The position numbers and the translations under genes were made by a program. The notes under the pieces are model-generated. The model was not told where the DNA came from. It did no database searches and saw only the letters and a program-made list of their open reading frames with translations. A DNA stretch of 64,000 bases from Pseudomonas reactans (lineage in GTDB: Bacteria; Pseudomonadota; Gammaproteobacteria; Pseudomonadales; Pseudomonadaceae), in assembly GCF_013385825.1 (NCBI RefSeq), contig NZ_JACAPG010000023.1:160396-224395 (forward strand), in the 5' to 3' direction. Numbering within the stretch: the first letter of the stretch is position 1; each line of letters opens with the position of its first letter. Positions 16,349 to 24,879 of the stretch are shown here, one piece after another.

Positions 16349-17016
16349 CAGGCCACCTGCATCTGTGGTTGCGGGCGGATCAGCTCTTTGCTCGGGCCGA
16401 ACACGCAGCCGGTGCTTTTGATCTGCACCACTTGCTGGGTGTGGTGGCGCACGGAGGCGAGGTCATGGCAGACCACGATCAGCGTGCGGCCTTGCTCATG
16501 CCAGGCGTGGATGTGTTTCCAGCATAGCGCCTGGCCTTCTTCATCGAGGGCGGCGTGGGGCTCGTCGAGTAGCAGAACGGGCGCTTCGGCCAGGCTCATG
16601 CGGGCAAGGAGGGCGCGTTGCAGCTCGCCACCGGACAGTGCCATCAACGGGCGATGCTCAAGGCCGCTGAGGCACCAGTCTTCCAGTACTGCTTCAAGCC
16701 GCTGATTGCGCTGTTGCGGGGACAGTTGCGTGCCCCAGAAACCGGCAGCGACCAGTTCCTGCAAGCTGATGGGGAACTGTCGATCCAAGTGTTGCTGCTG
16801 GGGCAGAAACGACAGCCCGCCACGGCGTGGAACATCCACCGTGACTTTACCCGCCAGGGGTTTCTGCAGGCCGGCGATGACTTTGAGCAAGCTGCTTTTG
16901 CCGGTGCCGTTGGCGCCGATGATGCCGGTGAGGCTGCCTTTTTCCAGGGTAAGGTCGATGGCGGGTGTCAGCGGTTGGCCGGGCGCGCCCCAGCGCAAAG
17001 CGGTGCAGGTGATCAT
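16348..17016 (-). CDS. znuC: Zinc/manganese ABC transporter ATP-binding protein
   Basis: 222 residues. Walker A GANGTGKSS is at about residues 34-42, the ABC signature LSGGELQRA near 127, Walker B LLLDEPHAALDE near 149 and the switch histidine in VVCHDL. The length is normal for metal ABC ATPases. Its ATG overlaps the folE2 stop (ATGA). It powers uptake through the adjacent permease. Confidence 0.92.
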   Translation of the reverse strand: MITCTALRWGAPGQPLTPAIDLTLEKGSLTGIIGANGTGKSSLLKVIAGLQKPLAGKVTVDVPRRGGLSFLPQQQHLDRQFPISLQELVAAGFWGTQLSPQQRNQRLEAVLEDWCLSGLEHRPLMALSGGELQRALLARMSLAEAPVLLLDEPHAALDEEGQALCWKHIHAWHEQGRTLIVVCHDLASVRHHTQQVVQIKSTGCVFGPSKELIRPQPQMQVA

Positions 17017-17903
17017 GCAGGGTTTCTCGTCCAGCGGCTTTCAGCCACGGCATCGTGCGCGTGCAGGCTTTCGGCATGGACCACTTTCAGGTGGAAGGCT
17101 TTGACGGCATCCGAGCGTTTCAAGGCGAGGTTCAGGCGGCGGGCGGCGTCTTCGCAGAACATCAGGTTCTGCCCGTTGGCCAGGGCGAAGGCTTGTTCGT
17201 CTGCTCGTTTTACGGCGGTTTGTACGGCGGTGCCCAGGGCGGTTTCGACGGTGTCGATCAACGCTGTGAGAGGCAGTTGCTCGCCTTGCAGCTCGACATG
17301 CAACTGCGCACTGCTGCGCTGGCTATGAGGCGTGGCGACGATACCGTTGGCGCTGCCGAGCCAGGTCAATACGTCTTCATGCTGCAAAGGCGAGTTGGCG
17401 AAGTCGTCGAGAAATTGTTGCTGAATCAACTGCCTGGCGAGGGCAGCGGAGCAAGGGCACGTTGAGGAATAAGTAACGTCAATTTTTAGTTCCACGTGGA
17501 ACATCTGGTTTTCCAGACGCGCTTCGATGCTCACCGGGTAGCCTTTCCAGCCGGCCAGCGGGCTGACCAGCGCCGGGCGTTTGAGCAGCAAATCGGTGTG
17601 GATGCGCAGGTAGGCGTTATTAGATAAACCTTCATGACTGTCGAGAAAACGCTGCAGTACATTACGCAGAAGTGCAGGCGTAAGCGGCTGCTGGTCGAGC
17701 ATCTCCAGGGCCAGGTACAGGCGTGACATATGAATGCCACGGGCGGCGCCATCGTCCAGGCTCACACCTGCATCGGCGGTGGCGGTCAGGCGCTGGCCGT
17801 CGATGAGGATGGGTAGGGCGATGCCGCACATGCCGACCCAGTCGAGTGGCAAGGCTTGGCGTGAAGCCTGCGCGGCGATATCCGGCAGAGTCAGCGCATT
17901 CAT
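17013..17903 (-). CDS. folE2: GTP cyclohydrolase IB (zinc-independent FolE2)
   Basis: 296 residues from the ATG at 17903 (MNALTLPDIAAQ, the usual family start); an ATG at 17915 would add four residues. GCYH-IB makes dihydroneopterin triphosphate for folate and replaces the zinc-dependent FolE when zinc is scarce. The metal/active-site segment STCPCSAALARQ is at about residue 151, and GMCGIALP near the start is typical. It is the first gene of an eight-gene leftward operon, about 33 bases after a perfect Zur-type palindrome. FolE2 in the Zur regulon is well established in Pseudomonas and other bacteria. Confidence 0.92.
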   Translation of the reverse strand: MNALTLPDIAAQASRQALPLDWVGMCGIALPILIDGQRLTATADAGVSLDDGAARGIHMSRLYLALEMLDQQPLTPALLRNVLQRFLDSHEGLSNNAYLRIHTDLLLKRPALVSPLAGWKGYPVSIEARLENQMFHVELKIDVTYSSTCPCSAALARQLIQQQFLDDFANSPLQHEDVLTWLGSANGIVATPHSQRSSAQLHVELQGEQLPLTALIDTVETALGTAVQTAVKRADEQAFALANGQNLMFCEDAARRLNLALKRSDAVKAFHLKVVHAESLHAHDAVAESRWTRNPA

Positions 17904-17935
17904 GAGCAGGTCCATCGTTGGAAATAAAAAGACAT

Positions 17936-17948
17936 GTTATATTATAAC
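17936..17948. promoter_or_regulatory. Zur box between folE2 and amiA
   Basis: GTTATATTATAAC is a perfect palindrome (GTTATA-T-TATAAC) within ATGTTATATTATAACTAT and agrees with the known Zur consensus core. It lies 33 bases from the folE2 start and 85 from amiA, in the only intergenic gap between these divergent units. It can therefore control both. Confidence 0.88.
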
Positions 17949-18033
17949 TATTGGGTCGACGATGATTTTTCTGCTCCAGCCTTTTTTCAGTCATGTCGAG
18001 TAAGGACGCTCCTTTATTTGCGGTAATTTTTTC

Positions 18034-19236
18034 ATGCACAGACGTCAGCTCCTAAACCTGCTTCTGGCCAGCCCGCTGTTCACCTTGCCGTTTACCGCCC
18101 ACGCCACGCAGATCAACAACGCCCGCTTGTGGCGCTCGGACGACAAGCTGCGCCTGGTGTTCGACCTCAGCGGTCCGGTCCAATACAAGACGTTTACCCT
18201 GAGCGCGCCGGAACGCTTGATCATCGACCTCAGCGGCGCCGGGCTCAGTGGTGATTTCTCTCAGTTGGCGCTGAAGAACAGTGGGATTACTTCGATCCGC
18301 TCCGGGCATTTCGGCAAAGGCGATACGCGAATCGTGCTGGATTTGTCCGCCCCAATGCAGCTCAACAGTTTTGTGCTGCCGCCGCAGGACGGGCAGGGTC
18401 ATCGACTGGTGCTTGATCTGACCAGCGCTACCCAGGCGCCTCGTCAGATCGCTGCCGAACCCGCCCCACGTGTGGATAAGGCCCACCCCAAGCGTGACAT
18501 CATCGTGGTGGTTGACCCCGGACACGGCGGCAAAGACCCGGGCGCCGTCGGTTCCAAGGGCCAGCGCGAAAAAGATGTGGTGCTGTCGATTGCCCAACTA
18601 TTGGCCAAGCGCTTGAAACGCGAGAAGGGTTTTGCCGTGAAGTTGGTACGCAACGACGACTTCTTCGTACCGTTGCGCAAACGCGTGGAAATCGCCCGCA
18701 AGCACAATGCCGACATGTTTATCTCGGTACATGCAGATGCGGCGCCGAGGGTCACTGCGTCGGGCGCTTCGGTGTATGCCTTGTCCGAAGGCGGCGCGAC
18801 TTCAGCCACCGCACGCTTCATGGCGCAGCGGGAAAACGGCGCCGACCTGCTCGGCGCCACCAGCCTGCTCAATCTGAAGGACAAGGACCCGATGCTCGCC
18901 GGGGTGATCCTGGATATGTCGATGAACGCCACCATCGCGTCCAGCCTGCAACTGGGCAGCTCGATCCTGGGCAGCCTGGAAGGCATCACCAGCCTGCATC
19001 AGAAGCGCGTGGAACAAGCCGGATTCGCGGTGCTCAAGTCACCGGACGTGCCGTCGATCCTGGTGGAAACCGGGTTTATTTCCAACGCGCGGGACAGTGC
19101 GCGGCTGGTCACCGCGCGTCATCAACAGGCGGTTGCCGATGGCCTGTTTGAAGGCCTGAAAAAATACTTCCAGAAGAACCCACCCATGAACAGCTACATG
19201 GCATGGGTGCAGGAGCAGAAGAACGGCCAGGTCTAA
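18034..19236 (+). CDS. amiA: N-acetylmuramoyl-L-alanine amidase (AMIN + Amidase_3)
   Basis: 400 residues. The N-terminus MHRRQLLNLLL with a hydrophobic stretch ending at AHA looks like a Tat signal. An AMIN domain (about 27-130) precedes the catalytic Amidase_3 domain (about 155-385), which carries VVVDPGHGGKDPGA, the ligand Glu in QREKDVVL, SVHADAA and ILVETGF. No LysM domain is present. It cleaves septal peptidoglycan in the periplasm and is itself zinc-dependent. It shares the divergent region and Zur box with folE2, matching the amiA-folE2 arrangement known in Pseudomonas. Confidence 0.92.
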   Translation: MHRRQLLNLLLASPLFTLPFTAHATQINNARLWRSDDKLRLVFDLSGPVQYKTFTLSAPERLIIDLSGAGLSGDFSQLALKNSGITSIRSGHFGKGDTRIVLDLSAPMQLNSFVLPPQDGQGHRLVLDLTSATQAPRQIAAEPAPRVDKAHPKRDIIVVVDPGHGGKDPGAVGSKGQREKDVVLSIAQLLAKRLKREKGFAVKLVRNDDFFVPLRKRVEIARKHNADMFISVHADAAPRVTASGASVYALSEGGATSATARFMAQRENGADLLGATSLLNLKDKDPMLAGVILDMSMNATIASSLQLGSSILGSLEGITSLHQKRVEQAGFAVLKSPDVPSILVETGFISNARDSARLVTARHQQAVADGLFEGLKKYFQKNPPMNSYMAWVQEQKNGQV

Positions 19237-19601
19237 CAGCCGGTTATACGGCTACAGGTGAATTTGGCGCTGGCGCCACCCGAACTGGAAAACCGGTTGA
19301 GGGTGGTCCAGCCCACGCGCCGCGTGTAGCCGACCCACGCCTCACCATCCGACGCCAACCCGGTAAAGAACGTCAGTTGCCCGTAGCGGCTGTTGGTCTG
19401 TGCCCAATAGCGTTTGCCGATCACCTCGTACCCGCGCAAATACGTGGTGCTGCCGACCGTCGCCACGCTGTAGGCGTTGCCTAAAGGGTCAACGCAAGCG
19501 AGCAGGTTGGCGCTGCGCGTGCAATGGGCCAGCAGGCTCGGCACCTGGGCGCAGACAGGTCCCGCGGCAACCAATAACAGGGCGCACACCAAGCGTTTCA
19601 T
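19233..19601 (-). CDS. Small secreted Cys-containing protein of unknown function
   Basis: 122 residues from the ATG at 19601, with a signal peptide (MKRLVCALLLVAAGPVCAQ). The mature part has four cysteines (AHCTRS, LACVD, FTCSR and a C-terminal Cys), probably two disulfides, and is rich in Tyr, Gly and Ser. I do not recognise a family. It diverges from dksA2, with the Zur box at 19682-19694 about 81 bases upstream, so it may belong to the zinc regulon. Its 3' end overlaps the end of amiA by four bases. Confidence 0.65.
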   Translation of the reverse strand: MKRLVCALLLVAAGPVCAQVPSLLAHCTRSANLLACVDPLGNAYSVATVGSTTYLRGYEVIGKRYWAQTNSRYGQLTFFTGLASDGEAWVGYTRRVGWTTLNRFSSSGGASAKFTCSRITGC

Positions 19602-19681
19602 CGGGTTTCTCGAGGTCGGGAAGTATTCAAGCATTGCGCCCTTCGTCGTGGCGAGCAAGAGGGGATTGGCTTATTTGTATT

Positions 19682-19694
19682 GTTATACTATAAC
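19682..19694. promoter_or_regulatory. Zur box upstream of dksA2
   Basis: GTTATACTATAAC is a perfect palindrome (GTTATA-C-TATAAC) flanked by T and A (TGTTATACTATAACA). It is 34 bases before the dksA2 start and also lies upstream of the leftward gene starting at 19601. Confidence 0.88.
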
Positions 19695-19728
19695 ATTAAA
19701 AAACAGCCTGACCCGTGAACCGCTCCCC

Positions 19729-20133
19729 ATGACCGAACAAGACCTCCTGGCCCAGCCTTCCGCCAACTACATGAATGAAGCCCAGCAAGGGTTCTTCCGT
19801 GAGTTGCTGCTGAGCCAACGCAGTGAATTGCAAACCCGCATTGACGCCGAGTTCCTGGTACTGCGCGAGCAGGAAACCAACAGCGACCCCGCCGATGTCG
19901 GCAGCGCCGAAGAACAGCGCCAATGGCAGCTGCGCCTGCTGGAGCGGGAAAAGAAGCTGTTGGACAAGATCGACGACGCCCTCGACTTGCTGGCGCGCGG
20001 CGCATACGGCTGGTGCCGTGAAACCGGCGAGCCCATCGGCCTACAGCGCTTGTTGCTGCGTCCTACCGCCACCCTGTGTATCGAAGCCAAAGAACGTGAA
20101 GAGCTGCGCGAACGCCACAAACGGGCGATTTGA
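19729..20133 (+). CDS. dksA2: Zinc-independent DksA paralogue (DksA2)
   Basis: 134 residues. DksA proteins bind RNA polymerase with ppGpp and adjust transcription during starvation. The coiled-coil tip residues are in DPADVGSAEEQ. In the globular part the four-cysteine zinc site reads C-T-C-A (GWCRET then LCIEA) instead of CxxC...CxxC, the known signature of the zinc-independent DksA2. The start at 19729 (MTEQDLLAQPS) matches the family and excludes longer in-frame starts upstream. It heads a rightward operon behind a perfect Zur box, as known for Pseudomonas dksA2. Confidence 0.93.
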   Translation: MTEQDLLAQPSANYMNEAQQGFFRELLLSQRSELQTRIDAEFLVLREQETNSDPADVGSAEEQRQWQLRLLEREKKLLDKIDDALDLLARGAYGWCRETGEPIGLQRLLLRPTATLCIEAKEREELRERHKRAI

Positions 20134-20160
20134 CCGGCCAACCCTGATGAGGAATACCTG

Positions 20161-21369
20161 ATGCCCAATCGTCTCCCCGTTACTGTGTTGTCCGGATTTC
20201 TCGGCGCCGGTAAAAGCACGCTGCTCAACTACGTCCTGCGCAACCGCGAAAACCTGCGGGTGGCGGTGATCGTCAACGACATGAGCGAAATCAACATCGA
20301 CGGCAGCGAAGTCCAGCGCGACGTCACGCTCAACCGCGCCGAAGAAAAACTGGTGGAGATGAGCAACGGCTGCATCTGCTGCACCTTGCGCGAAGACTTG
20401 TTGCTTGAAGTGGGAAAACTCGCCAAGGAAGGTCGCTTCGATTACCTGCTGATCGAGTCCACCGGCATCTCCGAACCCTTGCCCGTGGCCGAGACCTTCA
20501 CCTTCCGCGATGAAAACGAGCAAAGCCTGGCCGACATCGCACGCCTGGACACCATGGTCACCGTGGTCGACGGCATGAACTTCCTGCTCGACTACCAGGC
20601 CGCCGAAAGCCTGGCGTCACGTGGTGAAACCCTCGGTGAAGAAGACGAGCGCTCCATCACCGACCTGCTGATCGAGCAGATCGAATTCGCCGACGTGATC
20701 CTCATCAGCAAAATCGACTTGATCAGCAGCCGCGAACGCGAAGAGTTGATGGCGATCCTTGAGCGCCTCAATGCCCAGGCTGAAATCATCCCGATGGTCA
20801 TGGGCGAAGTGCCGCTGAACAAGATCCTCAACACCGGCCGTTTCGACTTTGAACGCGCCTCCCAAGCGCCAGGCTGGTTGCAGGAGCTGCGCGGTGAACA
20901 TGTGCCGGAAACTGAGGAATACGGCATCGCATCCACCGCTTACCGTGCACGCCGGCCGTTCCATCCCCAGCGTTTTTTTGATTTTATCGACCGTCCCTGG
21001 GTCAACGGCAAACTGCTGCGCTCCAAGGGTTTTTTCTGGCTGGCCAGCAAGCACCAGGATGCGGGCAGTTGGTCCCAGGCCGGCGGTTTGATGCGCCATG
21101 GTTTTGCCGGACGCTGGTGGCGCTTTGTGCCAAAAAGCCAGTGGCCTCAGGACGAAGACAGCATTGCGGCGATCATGGGCAACTGGCAACTGAGCACCGG
21201 TGATTGCCGCCAGGAACTGGTGTTTATCGGGCAGAACATCGACTTCACCCAACTGCGTGCCGAGCTGGACGCGTGTCTGCTCAACGATGAAGAAATGGCC
21301 CTGGGCGTCGACGGTTGGCGCCTGCTGGCCGATCCTTTTGGCCCTTGGTATGAGGAGGCAGCCGCCTGA
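20161..21369 (+). CDS. zigA: COG0523 GTPase, zinc metallochaperone ZigA
   Basis: 402 residues. G-domain motifs: Walker A GFLGAGKST (about 12-20), the metal-binding CxCC in NGCICC (about 75), IESTG and SKID. A C-terminal CobW_C domain follows (residues about 270-395). COG0523 subfamily members in Zur regulons deliver scarce zinc to client enzymes. The gene is 27 bases after dksA2 and overlaps the next start by one base, so it shares the Zur box at 19682. It is longer than typical CobW proteins, as expected for the ZigA/YjiA-like branch. Confidence 0.9.
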   Translation: MPNRLPVTVLSGFLGAGKSTLLNYVLRNRENLRVAVIVNDMSEINIDGSEVQRDVTLNRAEEKLVEMSNGCICCTLREDLLLEVGKLAKEGRFDYLLIESTGISEPLPVAETFTFRDENEQSLADIARLDTMVTVVDGMNFLLDYQAAESLASRGETLGEEDERSITDLLIEQIEFADVILISKIDLISSREREELMAILERLNAQAEIIPMVMGEVPLNKILNTGRFDFERASQAPGWLQELRGEHVPETEEYGIASTAYRARRPFHPQRFFDFIDRPWVNGKLLRSKGFFWLASKHQDAGSWSQAGGLMRHGFAGRWWRFVPKSQWPQDEDSIAAIMGNWQLSTGDCRQELVFIGQNIDFTQLRAELDACLLNDEEMALGVDGWRLLADPFGPWYEEAAA

Positions 21370-22013
21370 TGCTGGCCCCGGTGATTCCCCTGCGTCCCGT
21401 GATACGCCAGACCCGTGGCGAAACCCCGCTGGCGCTGTCCGACATCCTGGAAGATGGCGTCAACCTGGCCGTGTGGGAGCGGCAGTTGCCGTTGCACATC
21501 GCCGAGTTCGGCGCCTTGCTGGTGGCGCTCAACGAGCCGTTGGCCGATTCCATGGTGATCGAGCTCAACAACGAAGACGCCGTACCCAACTTGCAGGGAC
21601 TGGCGTCCAGTTGCCGTGATCTTGAAGGCTACGAAGGCTTTATTGCCGACGTGTCGTGGCTGGTCAGCGCATTCGCCTGCTTGCTGGGCGCCAAGCGTAT
21701 TGGTGTGCGTTTGAGGTTGCTGGATAGGGCGATGTGCCCACGGTTTCACGTCGACCATGTGCCAGTGCGGCTGATCACCACCTATGCCGGGATCGGCAGC
21801 CAGTGGTTGCGCGAAGGCGTGATGGACCGGCGCAGGCTGAGCCAGCCGGAGGCCGAACCCAACGAGCGTGTCGAACAGATCCATTGCGGCGAAGTCGCCC
21901 TGCTCAAGGGCACCAAATGGCACGGTAATGAGAATTACGGCCTGATCCACCGGTCACCGGCGCTCAAGGCCGATGAGCGCCGATTGATCCTGACACTGGA
22001 TTGGCTCGCATAA
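21369..22013 (+). CDS. DUF1826 protein linked to zinc metallochaperones
   Basis: 214 residues with no signal peptide or membrane segment. The central segment MCPRFHVDHVPVRL, the following TTYAG and the later QIHCGEVALLKG and KWHGNE are rich in potential metal ligands; the HxDH motif recalls a metal-bound oxygenase-like site, but this is a guess. DUF1826 genes commonly neighbour COG0523 genes. Start and zigA stop overlap by one base (TGATG), and a second COG0523 gene follows. Likely co-regulated by zinc; biochemical function unknown. Confidence 0.8.
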   Translation: MLAPVIPLRPVIRQTRGETPLALSDILEDGVNLAVWERQLPLHIAEFGALLVALNEPLADSMVIELNNEDAVPNLQGLASSCRDLEGYEGFIADVSWLVSAFACLLGAKRIGVRLRLLDRAMCPRFHVDHVPVRLITTYAGIGSQWLREGVMDRRRLSQPEAEPNERVEQIHCGEVALLKGTKWHGNENYGLIHRSPALKADERRLILTLDWLA

Positions 22014-22048
22014 CCGCGTAGGATCAAACGCTCTACACGGTCCGAACG

Positions 22049-23020
22049 ATGCCCTTCATGCTGCAGAACATTCCCACCCACGTGATTGCCGGGCCTTTGG
22101 GCGCCGGCAAGACCAGCCTCATCAAGCACCTGCTCGCCCAGCGCCCGGCCAACGAGCGCTGGGCCGTGCTGATCAACGAGTTCGGGCAGATCGGCCTGGA
22201 CGCGGCCTTGCTCACCCAGGATGACGACGGCATTGCCCTGGGCGAAGTCGCCGGAGGCTGTCTGTGTTGTGTGAATGGCGCACCGTTCCAAGTAGGACTG
22301 GGTCGTCTGTTACGTAAGGCCAAGCCCGACCGGCTGTTTATCGAACCGTCGGGCCTGGGGCATCCGGCGCAGTTGCTCAAGCAGTTGCGACAGGCGCCAT
22401 GGCAGGGCGTGCTGGCCGTCCAGCCCTGTGTGCTGGTGCTGGATGCCCAGGCACTGGCCGCGGGAAAACCATTGCCGCCAGCGCAGCAAGAGGCTCTGAC
22501 AAGTGCAGGGTTGCTGGTGTTGAACAAGGATGAAGGGGTGGACACTGGGCAGCGCCGAGCGATCGAACTGCAGTTGCCCGAATGCCCGCTCTACTGGACT
22601 CGCCATGCGCAATTACCCCTGCAACAATTACCCGGCCTGAACGCGCAGGCTTCAGCCGCTGTGGATAACGTCGAACTGCCCGAAGGCCTCGCGCAAATGC
22701 CGGCGGTGTGGAGCGATCCCACTCAACCGATCTGCCTGAGTCAGGCCCAAGAGGGTGGTTGGAGTGTCGGCTGGCGCTGGCACCCGAGCCAGCAGTTCGA
22801 TACCCGCCGCCTCGACCAGTGGCTGACAAGCCTTGAATGGCGCCGCGCCAAACTGGTTATCCACAGCGCCGAAGGATGGGTTTCGACCAACGCGGTGGAT
22901 AACAGCGAGCTGATTTGGCAGGCCAGCGAGTGGCGGCGCGATTCACGTATCGAATTGATTTTCAGCGAGCCACAGGACCTGGCTGCTTTGCAGGCCGCAC
23001 TAAAGGCCTGCCGTTACTGA
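22049..23020 (+). CDS. Second COG0523 family GTPase
   Basis: 323 residues. Motifs: Walker A GPLGAGKTS, NEFGQIG, CxCC in GGCLCC (about residue 71), IEPSG and LNKDE. The sequence is shorter and distinct from zigA, resembling the branch found beside DUF1826. The start could be MPF at 22049 or MLQ at 22058. It is the last gene of the dksA2 unit, 35 bases after DUF1826. Two different COG0523 proteins under one Zur box suggest different clients. Two perfect DnaA-box sequences (22660 and 22857) lie inside it, probably by chance. Confidence 0.88.
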   Translation: MPFMLQNIPTHVIAGPLGAGKTSLIKHLLAQRPANERWAVLINEFGQIGLDAALLTQDDDGIALGEVAGGCLCCVNGAPFQVGLGRLLRKAKPDRLFIEPSGLGHPAQLLKQLRQAPWQGVLAVQPCVLVLDAQALAAGKPLPPAQQEALTSAGLLVLNKDEGVDTGQRRAIELQLPECPLYWTRHAQLPLQQLPGLNAQASAAVDNVELPEGLAQMPAVWSDPTQPICLSQAQEGGWSVGWRWHPSQQFDTRRLDQWLTSLEWRRAKLVIHSAEGWVSTNAVDNSELIWQASEWRRDSRIELIFSEPQDLAALQAALKACRY

Positions 23021-23406
23021 CGGTTCTTGGCGTGGTCCTGGCGCCACTGGCTCAGCTCGATCACTTCGGCGCTGGGCAGCGGCGTCTTGATCTCGAACGG
23101 GTAGGGCGCCAGTTCGATTTGCGCGCTGTGGGCGCCGAATTGGGTGATGGTCCCCGGATGGCGAGTTTCGCCGGTCACGGTGAATTCAAAGTTGTAGATA
23201 CGCGCCAGGCGCCGCCGCCCGTTGGCATCTTTCACAAACCCGATACGCTTGAGCGCCACCGCGCCGTCCAGCAGTTCGATGTCGAGTTTGGCGCAATGCT
23301 GCTTGACCCGCTCCAGCGCCCGCTCACGCAGGCCGTGGTTGTGCCACACCCAGGCGGCACCGGTCGCCAGCAGCATCAACACGAAGATGTTTCCCAGGGT
23401 CAGCAT
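23014..23406 (-). CDS. DUF3301 membrane-anchored protein
   Basis: 130 residues with one N-terminal membrane segment (MLTLGNIFVLMLLATGAAW), then a short helical linker and a beta-rich part. The ending ELSQWRQDHAKNR resembles DUF3301 proteins of Pseudomonas. Function unknown. The start at 23406 gives the canonical signal-anchor; longer in-frame starts run into the divergent pdxY region. Its end overlaps the second COG0523 gene by seven bases on the opposite strand. Confidence 0.75.
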   Translation of the reverse strand: MLTLGNIFVLMLLATGAAWVWHNHGLRERALERVKQHCAKLDIELLDGAVALKRIGFVKDANGRRRLARIYNFEFTVTGETRHPGTITQFGAHSAQIELAPYPFEIKTPLPSAEVIELSQWRQDHAKNRQ

Positions 23407-23523
23407 GCGAAAGACTCCAACAAAGTGAGAGCAGCTTAACTGTGTCGCCGGTCTGTCGTACAGGCTGCGTTTAGTCGCATACTGCGCGGCCAGAATTTCA
23501 ATGGCTTTACGGAAATCCCGCGC

Positions 23524-24396
23524 ATGAAACGCACACCTCATCTGCTTGCGATCCAGTCTCATGTGGTCTTTGGCCACGCCGGAAACAGCGCCGCCGTATT
23601 CCCCATGCAGCGGGTCGGGGTGAACGTCTGGCCGTTGAACACGGTGCAGTTTTCCAACCACACCCAGTATGGCCAATGGGCGGGCGAAGTGTTGGCGCCG
23701 CAGCAGATTCCGGCGCTGGTGGAAGGCATCGCCGCGATCGGCGAGCTGGGCAACTGCGACGCCGTGCTGTCCGGCTACCTGGGTAGTGCGGACCAGGGCC
23801 GGGCGATTCTCAGCGGTGTGGCGCGCATCAAGGCCATTAACCCCAAGGCCCTGTATTTGTGCGACCCGGTGATGGGCCATCCGGAAAAGGGCTGTATCGT
23901 GCCCCAGGAAGTCAGCGACTTCCTACTGGACGAAGCCGCCGCCATGGCCGACTTCCTGTGCCCTAACCAGCTGGAGCTGGACAGCTTTGCCGGGCGCAAG
24001 CCGCAATCGCTGTTCGATTGCCTGGCCATGGCCAAGGCGCTGCTGGCACGCGGGCCGAAGGCGGTATTGGTTAAGCACCTGGATTACCCCGGCAAGCTGC
24101 CGGACGGTTTCGAAATGCTGCTGGTGACCGCCGAGGGCAGTTGGCACCTGCGCCGGCCGCTGCTGGCGTTTCCGCGTCAGCCCGTGGGCGTGGGCGACCT
24201 GACCTCGGGGTTGTTCCTGGCGCGGGTACTGTTGGGCGACAGCCTGTTGGCGGCGTTCGAGTTCACGGCCGCAGCGGTGCATGAGGTGCTGCTGGAAACC
24301 CAGGCTTGCGCCAGTTATGAACTGGAGCTGGTGCGTGCTCAGGACCGTATCGCCCATCCCCGCGTGCGGTTCGAGGCGACGCCGATCGGCCTGTGA
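23524..24396 (+). CDS. pdxY: Pyridoxal kinase
   Basis: 290 residues, ribokinase-type fold. PdxY phosphorylates pyridoxal to pyridoxal phosphate in vitamin B6 salvage. Visible: AIQSHVVFGHAGNSAA at the start, FSNHTQYG, CDPVMG and the GVGDLTSGLF segment carrying the catalytic Asp. Length matches E. coli PdxY. It converges directly with the thioesterase gene, with no gap at the 3' end. Confidence 0.95.
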   Translation: MKRTPHLLAIQSHVVFGHAGNSAAVFPMQRVGVNVWPLNTVQFSNHTQYGQWAGEVLAPQQIPALVEGIAAIGELGNCDAVLSGYLGSADQGRAILSGVARIKAINPKALYLCDPVMGHPEKGCIVPQEVSDFLLDEAAAMADFLCPNQLELDSFAGRKPQSLFDCLAMAKALLARGPKAVLVKHLDYPGKLPDGFEMLLVTAEGSWHLRRPLLAFPRQPVGVGDLTSGLFLARVLLGDSLLAAFEFTAAAVHEVLLETQACASYELELVRAQDRIAHPRVRFEATPIGL

Positions 24397-24879
24397 TTAC
24401 GCGTCTGCCTTGATTTCCTGGTAGCGCTTTTCCAGCTCCTGACGAATCTGCCGGCGCTGCTGGGCCTGTACAAAGCGGCGCTTATCTTCGCTGTTCTGCG
24501 GCTGCAACGGCGGTACGGCGGCCGGTTTGCGCTGGTCGTCCACGGCCACCATAGTGAAGAAGCAACTGTTGGTGTGGCGCACCGAGCGTTCACGGATGTT
24601 TTCGGTCACCACCTTGATGCCCACCTCCATCGAGGTGTTGCCGGTGTAGTTGACCGACGCGAGGAAGGTCACCAGCTCGCCGACATGAATTGGCTCGCGG
24701 AAAATCACTTGGTCCACCGACAACGTCACGACATAACGGCCGGCATAACGGCTCGCGCAGGCGTAGGCCACTTCGTCGAGGTACTTGAGCAGGGTGCCGC
24801 CGTGGACATTGCCTGAGAAGTTGGCCATGTCAGGGGTCATCAATACCGTCATCGACAGCTGGGCGTTTCCGGGTTCCAT
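24397..24879 (-). CDS. Acyl-CoA thioesterase, hotdog fold (YciA/BACH-like)
   Basis: 160 residues from the ATG at 24879 (MEPGNAQLSMTVLM). The motif GNVHGGTLLKYLDEVAYACA (about 25-44) is the hotdog helix with the conserved Asp of the YciA/BACH group. TGNTSMEVGIKV and NSCFFTMVAVD also fit. The C-terminus is a charged helix. It hydrolyses acyl-CoA thioesters; substrate length cannot be told from sequence. It stands alone and its 3' end abuts pdxY. Confidence 0.88.
   Translation of the reverse strand: MEPGNAQLSMTVLMTPDMANFSGNVHGGTLLKYLDEVAYACASRYAGRYVVTLSVDQVIFREPIHVGELVTFLASVNYTGNTSMEVGIKVVTENIRERSVRHTNSCFFTMVAVDDQRKPAAVPPLQPQNSEDKRRFVQAQQRRQIRQELEKRYQEIKADA

Noticed and set aside
17736..18033. 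Extra coding in the folE2-amiA gap
   Set aside because: Small frames here lack ribosome sites; the gap is explained by the Zur box and divergent promoters.
18471..22865. Three single perfect DnaA boxes (18471, 22660, 22857)
   Set aside because: They are isolated inside coding regions with no AT-rich unwinding region, so they do not indicate an origin; they are kept only as background for the array at 44054.
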